In this document: positions 50,944 to 60,586 of the stretch, one piece after another
Numbering within the stretch: the first letter of the stretch is position 1
Layout of the letters: every line of letters begins with the position of its first letter
Origin: Mycobacterium sp. MFM001
GTDB taxonomy: Bacteria; Actinomycetota; Actinomycetes; Mycobacteriales; Mycobacteriaceae
Assembly (NCBI RefSeq): GCF_003402475.1
Contig: NZ_BFAB01000008.1
Location: 1 to 64,000 of the forward strand
Reading direction: 5' to 3'
DNA length: 64,000 bases
The notes under the pieces: generated by a model
The model's database searches: none
What the model was told of the DNA's origin: nothing
Seen by the model: the letters and a program-made list of their open reading frames with translations, nothing else
Made by a program: the position numbers and the translations under genes

Positions 50944-51632
50944 CGGTCATCTTGTTGCGGCACGGGCGATCCACCTCGAACACCGCACACGTGCTGGCCG
51001 GCCGTTCCGAGGGCGTCGACCTCGACGACAAGGGCCGCGAGCAGGCCGCCGGCCTGATCGACCGGCTCGCCGAACTGCCGATCCGGGCAGTGGTGTGCTC
51101 GCCGCTGTTGCGCTGTCGGCGCACGGTCGAGCCGCTGGCTGAGGCGCTGGGTCTGCAGCCCGTCGTCGAGGAACGACTTTCCGAGGTCGACTACGGCGAC
51201 TGGACCGGCAGCAAGATCGCCGACCTGGCCAAAGAGCCGCTGTGGGCGGTGGTGCAGGCGCACCCCAGCGCCGCGGTGTTCCCAGGCGGCGAGGGTCTGG
51301 CGCAGGTGCAAACGCGTGCGGTTGCCGCGGTCCGCGAGCACGACCGGCGGCTTGCCGACGAGCACGGCGGCGACGCACTGTGGTTGGCCTGCACCCACGG
51401 CGACGTGATCAAGGCCGTCGTCGCCGACGCACTCGGTTTGCATCTGGACGGTTTTCAGCGCGTCACCGCCGACCCGGCGTCCATGAGTGTGATCCGCTAC
51501 ACGCAACTACGCCCGTTCGTGATGCACGTCAACCACACCGGCCCGCGACTGACGTCCGCCCTGACGGCGCCCCCGTCACCGGACGGCGAGGCGCCGCCGA
51601 GCGACGCGGTGGTCGGCGGTTCCACCGACTGA
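50940..51632 (+). CDS. Histidine-phosphatase-superfamily protein (Rv2135c-like)
   Basis: A 230-aa branch 1 histidine phosphatase: [11 protein letters not shown] (R7-H8-G9, phospho-acceptor H8), [14 protein letters not shown] (Arg), [11 protein letters not shown] and [13 protein letters not shown] (second His). Rv2135c of M. tuberculosis has been described as an acid phosphatase; the physiological substrate is unclear. The C-terminal 40 residues are disordered. ATG 50940 overlaps uppP by 4 bp, which suggests the two act on related phosphorylated compounds or simply share expression. Confidence 0.93.
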   Translation: MTVILLRHGRSTSNTAHVLAGRSEGVDLDDKGREQAAGLIDRLAELPIRAVVCSPLLRCRRTVEPLAEALGLQPVVEERLSEVDYGDWTGSKIADLAKEPLWAVVQAHPSAAVFPGGEGLAQVQTRAVAAVREHDRRLADEHGGDALWLACTHGDVIKAVVADALGLHLDGFQRVTADPASMSVIRYTQLRPFVMHVNHTGPRLTSALTAPPSPDGEAPPSDAVVGGSTD

Positions 51633-51690
51633 ACCGGTGGTGCTGAGCCATTACGACGCAGCGGCAACTGCCGGTATTTTGGGAGATGCC

Positions 51691-52278
51691 ATGGCCCGCG
51701 CAATTCACGTATTCCGCACACCCGACCGCTTCGTCGCCGGGACCGTCGGCCAGCCCGGCAACCGGACGTTTTACTTGCAGGCGGTCGGCGACTCGCGCGT
51801 GGTGTCGGTGGTGCTGGAAAAGCAGCAAGTCGCGGTGCTCGCCGAACGTATCGACGCGCTGCTGCTCGAGGTCAACCGTCGCTTCGGCACGCCGGTGCCG
51901 CCGGAGACCACCGAGGTCGAAGACCTCAGCCCGTTGATCACACCGGTCGACGCGGAATTCCGGGTCGGCACCATGGGGTTGGGGTGGGATTCCGAGGCAC
52001 AGACCGTGGTGGTGGAGCTGCTGGCCGTCACCGACACCGAGTTCGACGCGTCGGTCGTGCTCGACGACACCGACGAGGGTCCCGACGCCGTGCGGGTGTT
52101 CCTGACGCCGGAGTCCGCGCGGCAGTTCGCAACTCGCACCAACCTCGTCATCTCCGCGGGCCGTCCGCCCTGCCCGCTGTGCGACGAACCGCTGGACCCG
52201 GACGGACACATCTGCGCGCGCACCAACGGCTACCGGCGTAGCGCGTTGCTCGGGTCTGACGATGACGTCGAGGGCTGA
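51691..52278 (+). CDS. DUF3090 protein (Rv2134c-like)
   Basis: A 195-aa actinobacterial protein starting at ATG 51691 with GGGAG upstream. HVFRTPDRFVAGTVGQPGNRTFYLQAV begins a beta-rich domain; the C-terminus CPLCDEPLDPDGHICARTNGYRR looks like a zinc ribbon (two CxxC-like pairs with His). DUF3090 is almost always next to a histidine phosphatase and a SCO1664-type protein, as here, so the three likely work together. The function is not known. Overlaps the next gene by 17 bp. Confidence 0.92.
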   Translation: MARAIHVFRTPDRFVAGTVGQPGNRTFYLQAVGDSRVVSVVLEKQQVAVLAERIDALLLEVNRRFGTPVPPETTEVEDLSPLITPVDAEFRVGTMGLGWDSEAQTVVVELLAVTDTEFDASVVLDDTDEGPDAVRVFLTPESARQFATRTNLVISAGRPPCPLCDEPLDPDGHICARTNGYRRSALLGSDDDVEG

Positions 52279-53077
52279 CGATCGTGAGGTGTTGCGGCGC
52301 GGCGAGCTGACCGTCCTCGGACGCATCCGCTCGGCGAGCAACGCCACGTTTCTGTGCGAAGCGACGCTGGGGGAGCGCAGCGTGCACTGCGTCTACAAGC
52401 CGGTCGCTGGCGAGCAGCCGCTGTGGGATTTCCCCGACGGCACGCTGGCCGGCCGCGAGCTCGGCGCCTACCTGGTTTCGGCGCAGCTGGGCTGGAACAT
52501 CGTGCCGTACACCATCATTCGTTACGGACCGGCCGGTCCGGGGATGCTGCAGCGCTGGGTCGACCAGCCCGGCGACGCACCGGGTTCAGAACCGGGGCCG
52601 GGACCGGATCTGGTCGACCTTGTTCCGGCCGACAAGTTGCCGCCCGGCTATTTGCCGGTGTTGCGGGCATATGACTATGCCGGCGACGAAGTCACGCTGG
52701 TCCACGCCGACGACATCCGGCTGTGGCGGATGGCGGTGTTCGACATCCTGGTCAACAACGCCGACCGCAAGGGCGGCCACGTCCTACGCGGCGTCGACGG
52801 CGACGTCTACGGCGTCGACCACGGCGTGTGTCTGCATGTGCAGGACAAACTGCGCACGGTGCTGTGGGGCTGGGCCGGCAAACCCGTCGACGACGACACG
52901 TTGGACGCGGTGGCCCGCCTAGTCGACGCCCTCAACGGGTCGCTGTGCGACGAGCTGGCCGAACACATCACCGCCGCCGAGATCGCGGCCCTGCGGCTGC
53001 GGTCCCGGGCGCTGTTGGACAACCCGGTCATGCCCAGCCCGGATAGGCATCGTCCCATTCCCTGGCCGGCGTTCTAG
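52262..53077 (+). CDS. SCO1664-family protein, PI3/4-kinase-like fold (Rv2133c-like)
   Basis: A 271-aa protein of the SCO1664 family. ATFLCEATLGERSVHCVYKPVAGEQPLWDFPDG resembles the nucleotide-binding lobe with its Lys (YKP), and ILVNNADRKGGHVLRG with VYGVDHGVCLH resembles the catalytic and metal-binding loops (NNxDR..., DHG) of the PI3/4-kinase/HipA superfamily. ATP-dependent phosphorylation is thus plausible, but the substrate is unknown. It always pairs with DUF3090. ATG 52262. Confidence 0.87.
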   Translation: MTSRADDREVLRRGELTVLGRIRSASNATFLCEATLGERSVHCVYKPVAGEQPLWDFPDGTLAGRELGAYLVSAQLGWNIVPYTIIRYGPAGPGMLQRWVDQPGDAPGSEPGPGPDLVDLVPADKLPPGYLPVLRAYDYAGDEVTLVHADDIRLWRMAVFDILVNNADRKGGHVLRGVDGDVYGVDHGVCLHVQDKLRTVLWGWAGKPVDDDTLDAVARLVDALNGSLCDELAEHITAAEIAALRLRSRALLDNPVMPSPDRHRPIPWPAF

Positions 53078-53229
53078 CGGCGATCGTCGTTTGCCAGACG
53101 TCGCCTGCCGGATCTGTAAACGACCGATAGTGATTGGTTTCGTGGTCCCTTTCGCCACTGTAATCACTTGTGTCACTGTGGTTTTGTGTGTGAATGGTGG
53201 TGGCGGTTGTCCGGTGGGCGTGATAACAT

Positions 53230-53245
53230 TCGAATATGTGTTCGA
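53230..53245. promoter_or_regulatory. LexA/SOS-box candidate over the start codon of the DUF222 gene
   Basis: TCGAAT-ATGT-GTTCGA matches the mycobacterial SOS palindrome TCGAAC-N4-GTTCGA with one mismatch. The N4 is ATGT and begins with the gene's ATG, so bound LexA would block initiation of transcription or elongation at the gene start. DUF222/13E12 genes of M. tuberculosis are reported among LexA targets. Confidence 0.8.
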
Positions 53246-54609
53246 GTAGCCGTGAGGAGATCGTCGAGGTCTTCGACGCGCTGCAGGCTGCCATGAAACG
53301 CGCCCTGGATCTGTCCTTCGAGGTGCTGACCACCCCGGAGTCGTTGGCCATGTTGGAGTGCTGCGAAACCCTGCGCCGCCAGCTGCCCGCCGTCGAACAC
53401 CCGCTGATCAACCAGCTCGCCGAGCAGGCCAGCGACACCGAGCTGGGCGGCACGCTGCGCTTTGCGCTGGCCGAACGGCTGCGCATCACCCCCGCCGAAG
53501 CCTCCCGGCGCATCCACGATGCTGAAGAGCTCGGGGAGCGCCGGGCCATGACTGGCGAACCGTTAGAGCCGGTGTTGCCCGCGACCGCGGCTGCTCAGCG
53601 TGCCGGACAGATCGGTGTGGGTCATGTGGCGGTGATCCGCAGCTTCATGCACCGGCTGCCCGGCTTTGTTGATGTCGAGACCCGCGAGCACGCCGAGGCG
53701 CATCTGGCCGAGCTCGCCGGGCAGCATCGCCCCGACGATTTGGCCAAGCTGGCCGCCCGGCTCACCGATTGTCTGAACCCCGACGGTGATTTCACCGACG
53801 ACGAGCGGGCCCGCCGGCGCGGGCTGATGTTGGGCAAGCAAGGCCCCGATCAGATGTCACAGCTCAGCGGCTGGGTGACTCCGGAGCTGCGCGCCACCCT
53901 CGAAGCGGTGTGGGCCAAGCTGGCCGCCCCGGGCATGTGCAACCCCGAGGACCCCGCCCCAGTGCTCGACGGCACACCGTGCGAACAGACAGTGAAGCGT
54001 GACTCGCGCAGCACCGGGCAGCGCAACCACGACGCCCTGCTAGCCGGACTACGGGGACTGCTGGCCTCCGGAGAGCTGGGTCAGCACAACGGGTTACCGG
54101 CCAGCATCATCGTGACCGCCAACCTGGGCGATCTGGAAGCCGGCACCGGACACGGACTCACCGGCGGCGGATCATTGCTACCGATGAGCGATGTGATCCG
54201 GCTGGGCTCGCACGCGCACCACTACCTGGCGATCTTCGACAAAGGCCAAGCGCTAGCGCTGTACCACACCAAGCGCCTCGCGTCGCCTGCGCAAAGGATT
54301 GTGTTGTACGCCAAGGATCACGGGTGCACGTTCCCTAACTGTCCGGTGCCGGGCTATTACTGCGAAGCCCACCACTGCACCCCCTACGCGAAATGCCGCA
54401 CCACCGACATCAACGACCTCACCCTGGGCTGCGGCGGACATCACCCGCTGGCCGAAGAAGGCTGGACCACCCGCAAAAACGCACACGGCGACACCGAATG
54501 GATCCCACCACCACACCTCGACCACGGCCAACCCCGCGTCAACCAATACCACCACCCCGAAAAACTCCTCCGCGACGGCGACGAGGAGGAAGAAGATGGT
54601 GATCCGTAA
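53236..54609 (+). CDS. DUF222/13E12-repeat-family HNH endonuclease-like protein
   Basis: A 457-aa protein: an N-terminal helical DUF222 domain ([21 protein letters not shown] onward) and a C-terminal HNH domain with [22 protein letters not shown], then [16 protein letters not shown], which supply the zinc Cys and the His-His/His active-site residues. This is the 13E12 repeat family, present in many copies in mycobacteria and behaving as mobile or recombination-associated genes. It interrupts the otherwise conserved order between the SCO1664-type gene and cysQ. The 3' end is strongly C-rich compared with the rest. Confidence 0.92.
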   Translation: MCSSSREEIVEVFDALQAAMKRALDLSFEVLTTPESLAMLECCETLRRQLPAVEHPLINQLAEQASDTELGGTLRFALAERLRITPAEASRRIHDAEELGERRAMTGEPLEPVLPATAAAQRAGQIGVGHVAVIRSFMHRLPGFVDVETREHAEAHLAELAGQHRPDDLAKLAARLTDCLNPDGDFTDDERARRRGLMLGKQGPDQMSQLSGWVTPELRATLEAVWAKLAAPGMCNPEDPAPVLDGTPCEQTVKRDSRSTGQRNHDALLAGLRGLLASGELGQHNGLPASIIVTANLGDLEAGTGHGLTGGGSLLPMSDVIRLGSHAHHYLAIFDKGQALALYHTKRLASPAQRIVLYAKDHGCTFPNCPVPGYYCEAHHCTPYAKCRTTDINDLTLGCGGHHPLAEEGWTTRKNAHGDTEWIPPPHLDHGQPRVNQYHHPEKLLRDGDEEEEDGDP

Positions 54610-54646
54610 GGCTCCGCGAGATCAGCCGTCGACCATACTGGACCGG

Positions 54647-55414
54647 GTGACCCCGAAGTTGACCGACGCGGCGCTTGCCGCCGACCTAGCCGTCGACGCC
54701 GGGCGGCTGCTGCTGGCGGTGCGCGACGAGGTCGGCTTCGACTATCCGTGGCGGCTCGGCGACGCCGGCGACATGTATGCCAACACGCTGCTGCTGCGGC
54801 GGCTGCGCGCCGAACGGCCGGATGACGCGGTGCTGTCCGAAGAGGCCTACGACGATCTGGCCCGGTTGCAGTCCGACCGCGTGTGGATCGTCGACCCGGT
54901 CGACGGCACCCGGGAGTTCTCCACGCCCGGCCGCGACGACTGGGCCGTGCACGTGGCGTTGTGGCGGCGCGACGGCGGTCCGCACGGGGCCATCACCGAC
55001 GCGGCGGTCGCGCTGCCCGCGATGGGGGAGCTCTACCGCAGCGACACCGTCCACGCCCACACTTCGGCACATTCCGGGCCGATCCGGATCACCGCCAGCT
55101 CCACCCGGCCGCCCGCGGTGTTGTACCGGCTGGTCGAGCGGCTCGACGTCGAGGTGGTGCCGATCGGTTCGGCCGGGGCCAAAGCGATGTCGGTGGTGCG
55201 CGGCGACGTCGACGCCTACATCCACGCGGGCGGGCAGTGGGAGTGGGACTCGGCCGCACCGGCAGGTGTGGTGCTGGCGGCGGGCTTGCACGCGTCGCGC
55301 CTCGACGGCTCCGAGCTGATCTACAACCGGCCCGACCCGTATCTGCCCGACTTCCTGATGTGCCGCCCGGAGCTCGCCGACGTGCTGCTGGCGGCGATCG
55401 CAAGCGCGGCGTAG
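54647..55414 (+). CDS. cysQ: 3'(2'),5'-bisphosphate nucleotidase CysQ
   Basis: A 255-aa inositol-monophosphatase-fold enzyme that dephosphorylates 3'-phosphoadenosine 5'-phosphate (PAP), a sulfate-assimilation by-product, and related inositol phosphates. Metal motifs: [35 protein letters not shown] and [20 protein letters not shown] 54647 is preferred; ATG 54596 has a stronger AGGAGG but overlaps the inserted HNH gene and adds unconserved residues. The last codons (AAIASAA) are encoded by a dispersed repeat at 55391. Rv2131c is 267 aa. Confidence 0.93.
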   Translation: MTPKLTDAALAADLAVDAGRLLLAVRDEVGFDYPWRLGDAGDMYANTLLLRRLRAERPDDAVLSEEAYDDLARLQSDRVWIVDPVDGTREFSTPGRDDWAVHVALWRRDGGPHGAITDAAVALPAMGELYRSDTVHAHTSAHSGPIRITASSTRPPAVLYRLVERLDVEVVPIGSAGAKAMSVVRGDVDAYIHAGGQWEWDSAAPAGVVLAAGLHASRLDGSELIYNRPDPYLPDFLMCRPELADVLLAAIASAA

Positions 55415-55420
55415 CCGGGG
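55391..55420 (+). repeat. GGCGATCGCAAGC repeat copy at the 3' end of cysQ
   Basis: GCGGCGATCGCAAGCGCGGC followed by GTAGCCGGGG; 27 of 28 core bases agree with the ftsW copy at 33612. The repeat supplies the last codons and the TAG stop of cysQ. The right arm present in the other copies is missing. Confidence 0.8.
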
Positions 55421-55456
55421 AGTTGGCCGGCTGAGCCGACGCTTAAAGTCGACGGT

Positions 55457-56695
55457 ATGCAGTCCTGGCCTTCGGTACCGCCGCCGGCGCTGCCGGGACG
55501 CGGTCCTGAGCTACGGCTGTACGACACCTCCGACCGCCAAATACGACCGGTGGCGGCGGGGCACACCGCCAGCATGTACGTCTGCGGCATCACCCCGTAT
55601 GACGCCACGCATCTCGGGCATGCCGCCACCTATCTGACGTTCGACCTGATTCACCGGCTGTGGCTGGACCTCGGCCACGACGTGCATTACGTCCAAAACG
55701 TCACCGACGTCGACGACCCGCTGTTCGAGCGCGCCGACCGCGACGGGGTCGACTGGCGTGACCTCGCGGACCGCGAGGTCACGCTGTTTCGCGACGACAT
55801 GGCGGCGCTGCGGGTGCTGCCGCCGCGCGAATACGTCGCGGCGACCGAAGCCGTCGACGAGGTCATCGAACTCGTCGAAAAGATGCTGGCGTCCGGGGCG
55901 GCCTACATCGTCGACGGCGGCGACTATCCCGACGTGTACTTCCGCGCTGACGCCACACTGCAATTCGGCTACGAGTCCGGCTATGACCGCGACACCATGC
56001 TCGCCTTGTTCGCCGAGCGCGGCGGCGACCCGGACCGCCCTGGCAAGACCGATCCGCTCGACGCGCTGATGTGGCGGGCTGCGCGGCCGGGGGAGCCCAG
56101 CTGGGAGTCGCCGTTCGGGCCGGGCCGGCCGGGTTGGCACGTGGAATGCGCCGCGATCGCTCTCAGCCGCATCGGCACCGGCCTGGACATCCAGGGCGGC
56201 GGCACCGACCTAATCTTCCCGCATCACGAGTTCACCGCGGCGCACGCCGAATGTGTCAGTGGCGAGCGGCGTTTCGCCCGCCACTACGTGCACGCCGGCA
56301 TGATCGGCTGGGACGACCACAAGATGTCCAAGAGCCGCGGCAACCTGGTGCTGGTGTCGGCGTTGCGCGCGCAGGGCGTCGAGCCGTCGGCGATCCGGCT
56401 GGGCCTTTTGGCCGGGCACTACCGCACCGACCGCTACTGGAGCACCGAGCTGCTCGACGAGGCCGCCGCGCGGCTGCACCGGTGGCGCAGCGCGACCGCG
56501 TTGCCCGCCGGCCCGGACGCCGCCGACACCATCGCCCGGGTTCGCCGCTATCTGGCCGACGACCTGGACACCCCGAAAGCCCTTGCCGCCGTTGACGGTT
56601 GGGTCACCGACGCGCTCGACTACGGCGGCCACGACGCCGCCGCGCCGCAGGCGGTGGCGACCGCGGTGGACGCCTTGCTCGGCGTGCAGCTTTAG
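55457..56695 (+). CDS. mshC: Cysteine:glucosaminyl-inositol ligase MshC (mycothiol synthesis)
   Basis: A 412-aa class I aminoacyl-tRNA-synthetase-like ligase that joins Cys to GlcN-Ins using [27 protein letters not shown] contains the zinc Cys (C43) and the HIGH-like [18 protein letters not shown] is the KMSKS loop; [15 protein letters not shown] and [14 protein letters not shown] complete the zinc site. MshC rather than CysS is indicated by the short C-terminal region, without the tRNA anticodon-binding domain. Just downstream of cysQ, as in M. tuberculosis (Rv2130c, 414 aa). Confidence 0.96.
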   Translation: MQSWPSVPPPALPGRGPELRLYDTSDRQIRPVAAGHTASMYVCGITPYDATHLGHAATYLTFDLIHRLWLDLGHDVHYVQNVTDVDDPLFERADRDGVDWRDLADREVTLFRDDMAALRVLPPREYVAATEAVDEVIELVEKMLASGAAYIVDGGDYPDVYFRADATLQFGYESGYDRDTMLALFAERGGDPDRPGKTDPLDALMWRAARPGEPSWESPFGPGRPGWHVECAAIALSRIGTGLDIQGGGTDLIFPHHEFTAAHAECVSGERRFARHYVHAGMIGWDDHKMSKSRGNLVLVSALRAQGVEPSAIRLGLLAGHYRTDRYWSTELLDEAAARLHRWRSATALPAGPDAADTIARVRRYLADDLDTPKALAAVDGWVTDALDYGGHDAAAPQAVATAVDALLGVQL

Positions 56696-56713
56696 CGCTC
56701 GCCGTGGCTGGCG

Positions 56714-58018
56714 TCAGAGCTTGATGTGGGGTCGCGTCGAACCGAGGGCCCGGGCGGCGATGAGCGCGGTCACGGTGGTGGCTTGGAAGTGCAGGCCGAC
56801 ATCTTTGAGGCCCCAGTGGATCGACACCAACGTCGCGGCCCCGGCTACGCACAGCAGCGTACCGATCACCAGGCCGCGCCCGGCCGTCTTGACGGGCGCG
56901 GCGCGGTCCCACCCGGGCAGCGGGTTGTTTTCCAAGGGTCGCAGCGCGATGAACAGAGTGGCGACGGCGGCGGCCATCAGCAGCAGCTGCGCGACGGTGA
57001 CCACGGCGAAATGGGGCTGGCCGGGGTAGCGGGGCAGGCCGAGCTCGTCGAAGAGCAGATGGATGCCCAGCAGTGCGGGGATATGCCACAGGTACAGCGT
57101 CATGGCTCCGGAGTTGCCGAGCGCTGTGCACCACCACACGCGTGGCCGCTGCGCCCACCGGCTGATCGCCGGGGCGACGGCGATCGCCACCAGACTCAGG
57201 ACGATGGCATGGCCGGCCATCAGCAACGACGGCGGGCTGGTGTTGGACAGGTGATGGTCGCCGGTGCCGACCATGCTCAGCTGATAGGGCCCCCACCACA
57301 CCAGCGCGAGGTTCACCACGAACATCGCGGCGGCGATGGTGAGCGCGGTGCGGCCGGTGAGCAATCCGCGACGGTAGGCGACGCCGAACATGGCCGGGAT
57401 CAACCAGACCGCGAGGTTCAGATAGCCGAGCGAGGTTGCGGCAGGCCAATGCAACCGGACGATGTCGATGACGGCGATGGCCCCGTAGACGGCGGTCACA
57501 GCGGCGGCCACGCGGGCGGTGGTGGTGATGCGGTACAGCGCTGGCATGGCGGCGAGCACTAACACGTAGGCACCCAGGAACCACAGCGCCTGGGTGCTGA
57601 CACCGGCGATCGGGTCATAGACGTGTGGGGGCAGAACAAGGTGCAGGGCGGTCAGTGCGATCGCCCAGAATCCGAGGTAGTAGAACACCGGCCGGAACAG
57701 TCGCGTGCACCGTGTCATCAGCCAGTTGCCCCAGTTCGTGCCGGGCTGCCAGGACGTCAGGCATGCGGCGGCGCCGGCGAAGAAGAACAGCGGCATGATC
57801 TGGAAGACCCATGTCAAGGCTTGGAATACAACGGATTTGGTGAGCAGGTTGTCCCAGATGAGCACGCCGCCGCGGATCGTGCTGATCGCCATGACGGTGT
57901 GGCCGGCAACTACTGCGATCAGCGAGGTGATGCGGATGACGTCTAGTGCGCGGTCGCGCCCGGCCGGGGTCGCGGCCGCCAGCTCGTCGGGTGTGGGAAG
58001 TCCAGTCAAAGTTGTCAT
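56714..58018 (-). CDS. Acyltransferase-3-family membrane protein
   Basis: A 434-aa polytopic protein of the Acyltransferase_3/OafA-YrhL family, about ten helices. RALDVIRITSLIAVVAGHTVM holds the diagnostic R-x10-H; MPLFFFAGAAACLTSW, RLFRPVFYYLG and LWHIPALLGIHLLF are further family signatures. Such enzymes O-acylate sugars or lipids at the outer face. Last of a minus-strand run with DUF2339 and a two-component system. No homologue sits at this place in M. tuberculosis. Confidence 0.88.
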   Translation of the reverse strand: MTTLTGLPTPDELAAATPAGRDRALDVIRITSLIAVVAGHTVMAISTIRGGVLIWDNLLTKSVVFQALTWVFQIMPLFFFAGAAACLTSWQPGTNWGNWLMTRCTRLFRPVFYYLGFWAIALTALHLVLPPHVYDPIAGVSTQALWFLGAYVLVLAAMPALYRITTTARVAAAVTAVYGAIAVIDIVRLHWPAATSLGYLNLAVWLIPAMFGVAYRRGLLTGRTALTIAAAMFVVNLALVWWGPYQLSMVGTGDHHLSNTSPPSLLMAGHAIVLSLVAIAVAPAISRWAQRPRVWWCTALGNSGAMTLYLWHIPALLGIHLLFDELGLPRYPGQPHFAVVTVAQLLLMAAAVATLFIALRPLENNPLPGWDRAAPVKTAGRGLVIGTLLCVAGAATLVSIHWGLKDVGLHFQATTVTALIAARALGSTRPHIKL

Positions 58019-58064
58019 GGTGTGTTCAGATCCCTTTCGGTGAAGCGGTTTTCGCGGTGGTGAG

Positions 58065-59864
58065 TCAGTGTTGAAGACTGCGGTCGCGCTGGGCCAGGGA
58101 GCGGGCGTAACCGGTGCCCATGGCGAGCAGCACCAGGCCCACGACGATGAAGGCGGTCACCCGGAAGATGCCGTCGAGAGTGCCCAGATCGAACAGGAAC
58201 AGCTTGGCCGTGGCTGCTGCGGTCAGCGCCAGAGCGCCGATCACCGCAATAGCCCGCTTCTGGTTCGACACTCGGCGCGCGTAGCCGAAAAGCGTGGCGG
58301 CCATGGCGATCCAGCAGATCGTGGCCGCCATGTGCCCGGCCAGGAACCCGTCGCTGGTGCCGCCGATCAGGACGCCGGCGGTCACGGTGAACATGGTGAC
58401 GGCGTAGACGAGTTGCGCTGCGCCGGCGATGGCCAGCAGCCGGGTGAGGTCGGGATCGCGTGCGTCGATCAGGGTGTGCACCGGCGCCATGGCCGCCACA
58501 TAGGCGATGGCCAGCAGGCTGGTGACCAGCGTGGCGATCGCGACCGAGGTCGGCACCGCGGTGCCCGTCAACAGGTTGCCCGGAGGGGCGTAGTGCAGGT
58601 ATGCGGCCAGGCCGAAAAAGCCGAATCCTGCTGCCACCCAACGGGCGATCGCGTCGCGCCGGCCTGCGACCGCGACAACGATGGCCATCGCCAGCAGCAC
58701 CGGCGCTTCGAGGTAGCCGTTGAACGCGGTGGTGACTGCGATGAGCGCCGACGCTGCGGACAGCACTGACCAGACCTGCACGACGATGCGGGGCAGTTCG
58801 CGGCCCAGCACGACGAGCGCGAGCAGGCCCGCGGCGAGGCTGGCGGTCAACAGCGTGGCCAGCACTCGGTCGACGGCCACGTCGCAGGCCAGCACCGGCA
58901 CGGTTCCCACCGCCGCCAAAACAGCCAGCGCGGTCGTGTTGGTGATGGTGGACGCGAGCGCGAGCCCGGACACGATGGCCAGCAGCGCGGCCAAGCCGCA
59001 GGCCACGCCCACCAGCCACGGGTCGTCGGCGCCGATCGTGGCAAGGGCGATCAGCGCAGGCACGGTGGGGGCGGCGATGCGCGCGGCGTACATCCAGATC
59101 CAGTCCTTGCCCCACTGCACCGCCAGGGCCGCCACCGACAGGGCGAGCATGAAACCGATGACCATGAGATCGACGCCGTGCGTGATGGCGGGCGCCAGGC
59201 CGATCAACGGGACGACTACCAGCAATCCGAGATGTTCGGAGTCCCACCGCCGCGCCAAAGCCAGGCCGGCACCGCCCACGGCGGCGGCGATCGCCAGCCC
59301 GGCCGCGGCCGGCACCCAGCGGTAGATCGTGGTCACGGCGATGACGTCGAGGTAGCCGGTGGCAATACCGGTGGCGGCCAGCGCGATCGCGCCGACGCGC
59401 CCACCCGGCCGGCCGGCCAGCCGGGCCCCGACCGCAACGAGGGCGACGGCCAGCGCTGCGCCGCCGGCCACCCGGATCTGCGGGCGCAGCAGGCCGGCTT
59501 TGGCGGCCAAAACCAGCAGCAGCACGACGCCGACCAACGTGACGGCCACCCCGGCGACGGCCAGGATCTTGCCGATCACGCCCGAATCCGGCAGCTGCCA
59601 CTCCCGCCGCTCCCGCGGCCTGCGGGTGCGCGGCGGCAGCCAGCCCGGCGGCGGTGGTGGTTCGCTGCGCTGCGCCTGCGCCGGCCGGGCAGCGTGCGAC
59701 GGCGATGTGGGTCCGGGTTGCGCCGGGACGGGCCACGTCGCCGCCGCCCACGACGCGAAGTAGCGGTCGAGTTCGGCCAGGCCCGTCGAGACTCGTGACA
59801 TCTGCCGCGAGATCGACTCGAAATCAGCAGACAATCGGGTGATAACGACATGCGGATCGGTCAT
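58065..59864 (-). CDS. DUF2339 polytopic membrane protein
   Basis: A 599-aa protein from ATG 59864 (MTDPHVVITRLSADFESISR). An N-terminal coiled-coil-like stretch and a Pro-rich linker (PGPTSPSHAARPAQAQRSEP) are followed by an amphipathic WQLPDSGVIGKILAVAGVAVTL and then about 18 hydrophobic helices rich in Ala, Leu and Val. DUF2339 proteins contain many helices and no known active site. An in-frame ATG at 59885 would add seven residues. Encoded 46 bp before the acyltransferase and 62 bp after the response regulator. Confidence 0.83.
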   Translation of the reverse strand: MTDPHVVITRLSADFESISRQMSRVSTGLAELDRYFASWAAATWPVPAQPGPTSPSHAARPAQAQRSEPPPPPGWLPPRTRRPRERREWQLPDSGVIGKILAVAGVAVTLVGVVLLLVLAAKAGLLRPQIRVAGGAALAVALVAVGARLAGRPGGRVGAIALAATGIATGYLDVIAVTTIYRWVPAAAGLAIAAAVGGAGLALARRWDSEHLGLLVVVPLIGLAPAITHGVDLMVIGFMLALSVAALAVQWGKDWIWMYAARIAAPTVPALIALATIGADDPWLVGVACGLAALLAIVSGLALASTITNTTALAVLAAVGTVPVLACDVAVDRVLATLLTASLAAGLLALVVLGRELPRIVVQVWSVLSAASALIAVTTAFNGYLEAPVLLAMAIVVAVAGRRDAIARWVAAGFGFFGLAAYLHYAPPGNLLTGTAVPTSVAIATLVTSLLAIAYVAAMAPVHTLIDARDPDLTRLLAIAGAAQLVYAVTMFTVTAGVLIGGTSDGFLAGHMAATICWIAMAATLFGYARRVSNQKRAIAVIGALALTAAATAKLFLFDLGTLDGIFRVTAFIVVGLVLLAMGTGYARSLAQRDRSLQH

Positions 59865-59926
59865 AGCTGCCACGATCGCGGGCAACCGATCGAAATGGAT
59901 GAGTAGAACTACCTGATTTCAGCCCG

Positions 59927-60586
59927 CTATTCGTGCAAGCCGTGCTCGATGGCGTAGCGGGTCAACTCCACCCGGTTAGCGACCTGAAGCTTACGGAAAG
60001 TCGCCTGAACATGGTTTTCCACCGTGCGGTGACTCAACGACAGCCTGCCGGCGATCTGCTTGGCGGACAGCCCCTTTGCCACCAAACGCAACACCTCGGT
60101 CTCCCGCTCCGTCAGCGCCGGAGTGGCGGGGCCCGCCTGCGGAGCGCGTTGCAGGCGGCGATACTCACCCAACACCAGCCCCGCCAAACCGGGAGTGAAC
60201 ACCGCCCGGCCCGCCGCGGTGGCGCGCACCGCCTGCGCGAGCTCGGCGCTCGAGGCGCTCTTGACCAGATACCCCAGCGCGCCGGCCTTCACTGCCTGCA
60301 AGACATCGTCACGCTCGTCGGAGGCCGACAGCACCAGCACCCGTGACGACGGCGAGACCTCGAGCACCGCGGTGGTGGCTTGGACGCCGTCGCCGTCGGC
60401 GAGCCGCATGTCCATCAGTACAACGTCGGGTTTGACCACCGCGGCGCGCCGCCGCGCCGAGGCCACGCCGTCGGCGGTCGCGACCACGGTGAAGCCGCCC
60501 TCGGCGAGATCGCGGGCGACCGCATCGCGCCAGATCGGATGGTCGTCGACCACCATCACCGTCAACGACGCCTGTTCAGCCACCAT
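59927..60586 (-). CDS. LuxR/NarL-family response regulator (MacR-like)
   Basis: A 219-aa regulator. Receiver domain: D14-D15 (VVDDHPIW), phospho-acceptor D59 (VVLMDMRLADG), K109 (GYLVKSASS). C-terminal GerE/LuxR helix-turn-helix: LTERETEVLRLVAKGLSAKQIAGRLSLSHRTVENHV. ATG 60586 overlaps the kinase gene by 11 bp. Receiver, output and partner kinase place it in the NarL type. Expected targets are the membrane genes downstream, by context only. Confidence 0.92.
   Translation of the reverse strand: MVAEQASLTVMVVDDHPIWRDAVARDLAEGGFTVVATADGVASARRRAAVVKPDVVLMDMRLADGDGVQATTAVLEVSPSSRVLVLSASDERDDVLQAVKAGALGYLVKSASSAELAQAVRATAAGRAVFTPGLAGLVLGEYRRLQRAPQAGPATPALTERETEVLRLVAKGLSAKQIAGRLSLSHRTVENHVQATFRKLQVANRVELTRYAIEHGLHE

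Noticed and set aside
53065..53110. Further GGCGATCG...GTCGCC palindrome after the SCO1664-type gene
   Set aside because: It has similar ends but lacks the AAGCGCGGCG core of the dispersed repeat, so it was not counted as a copy.
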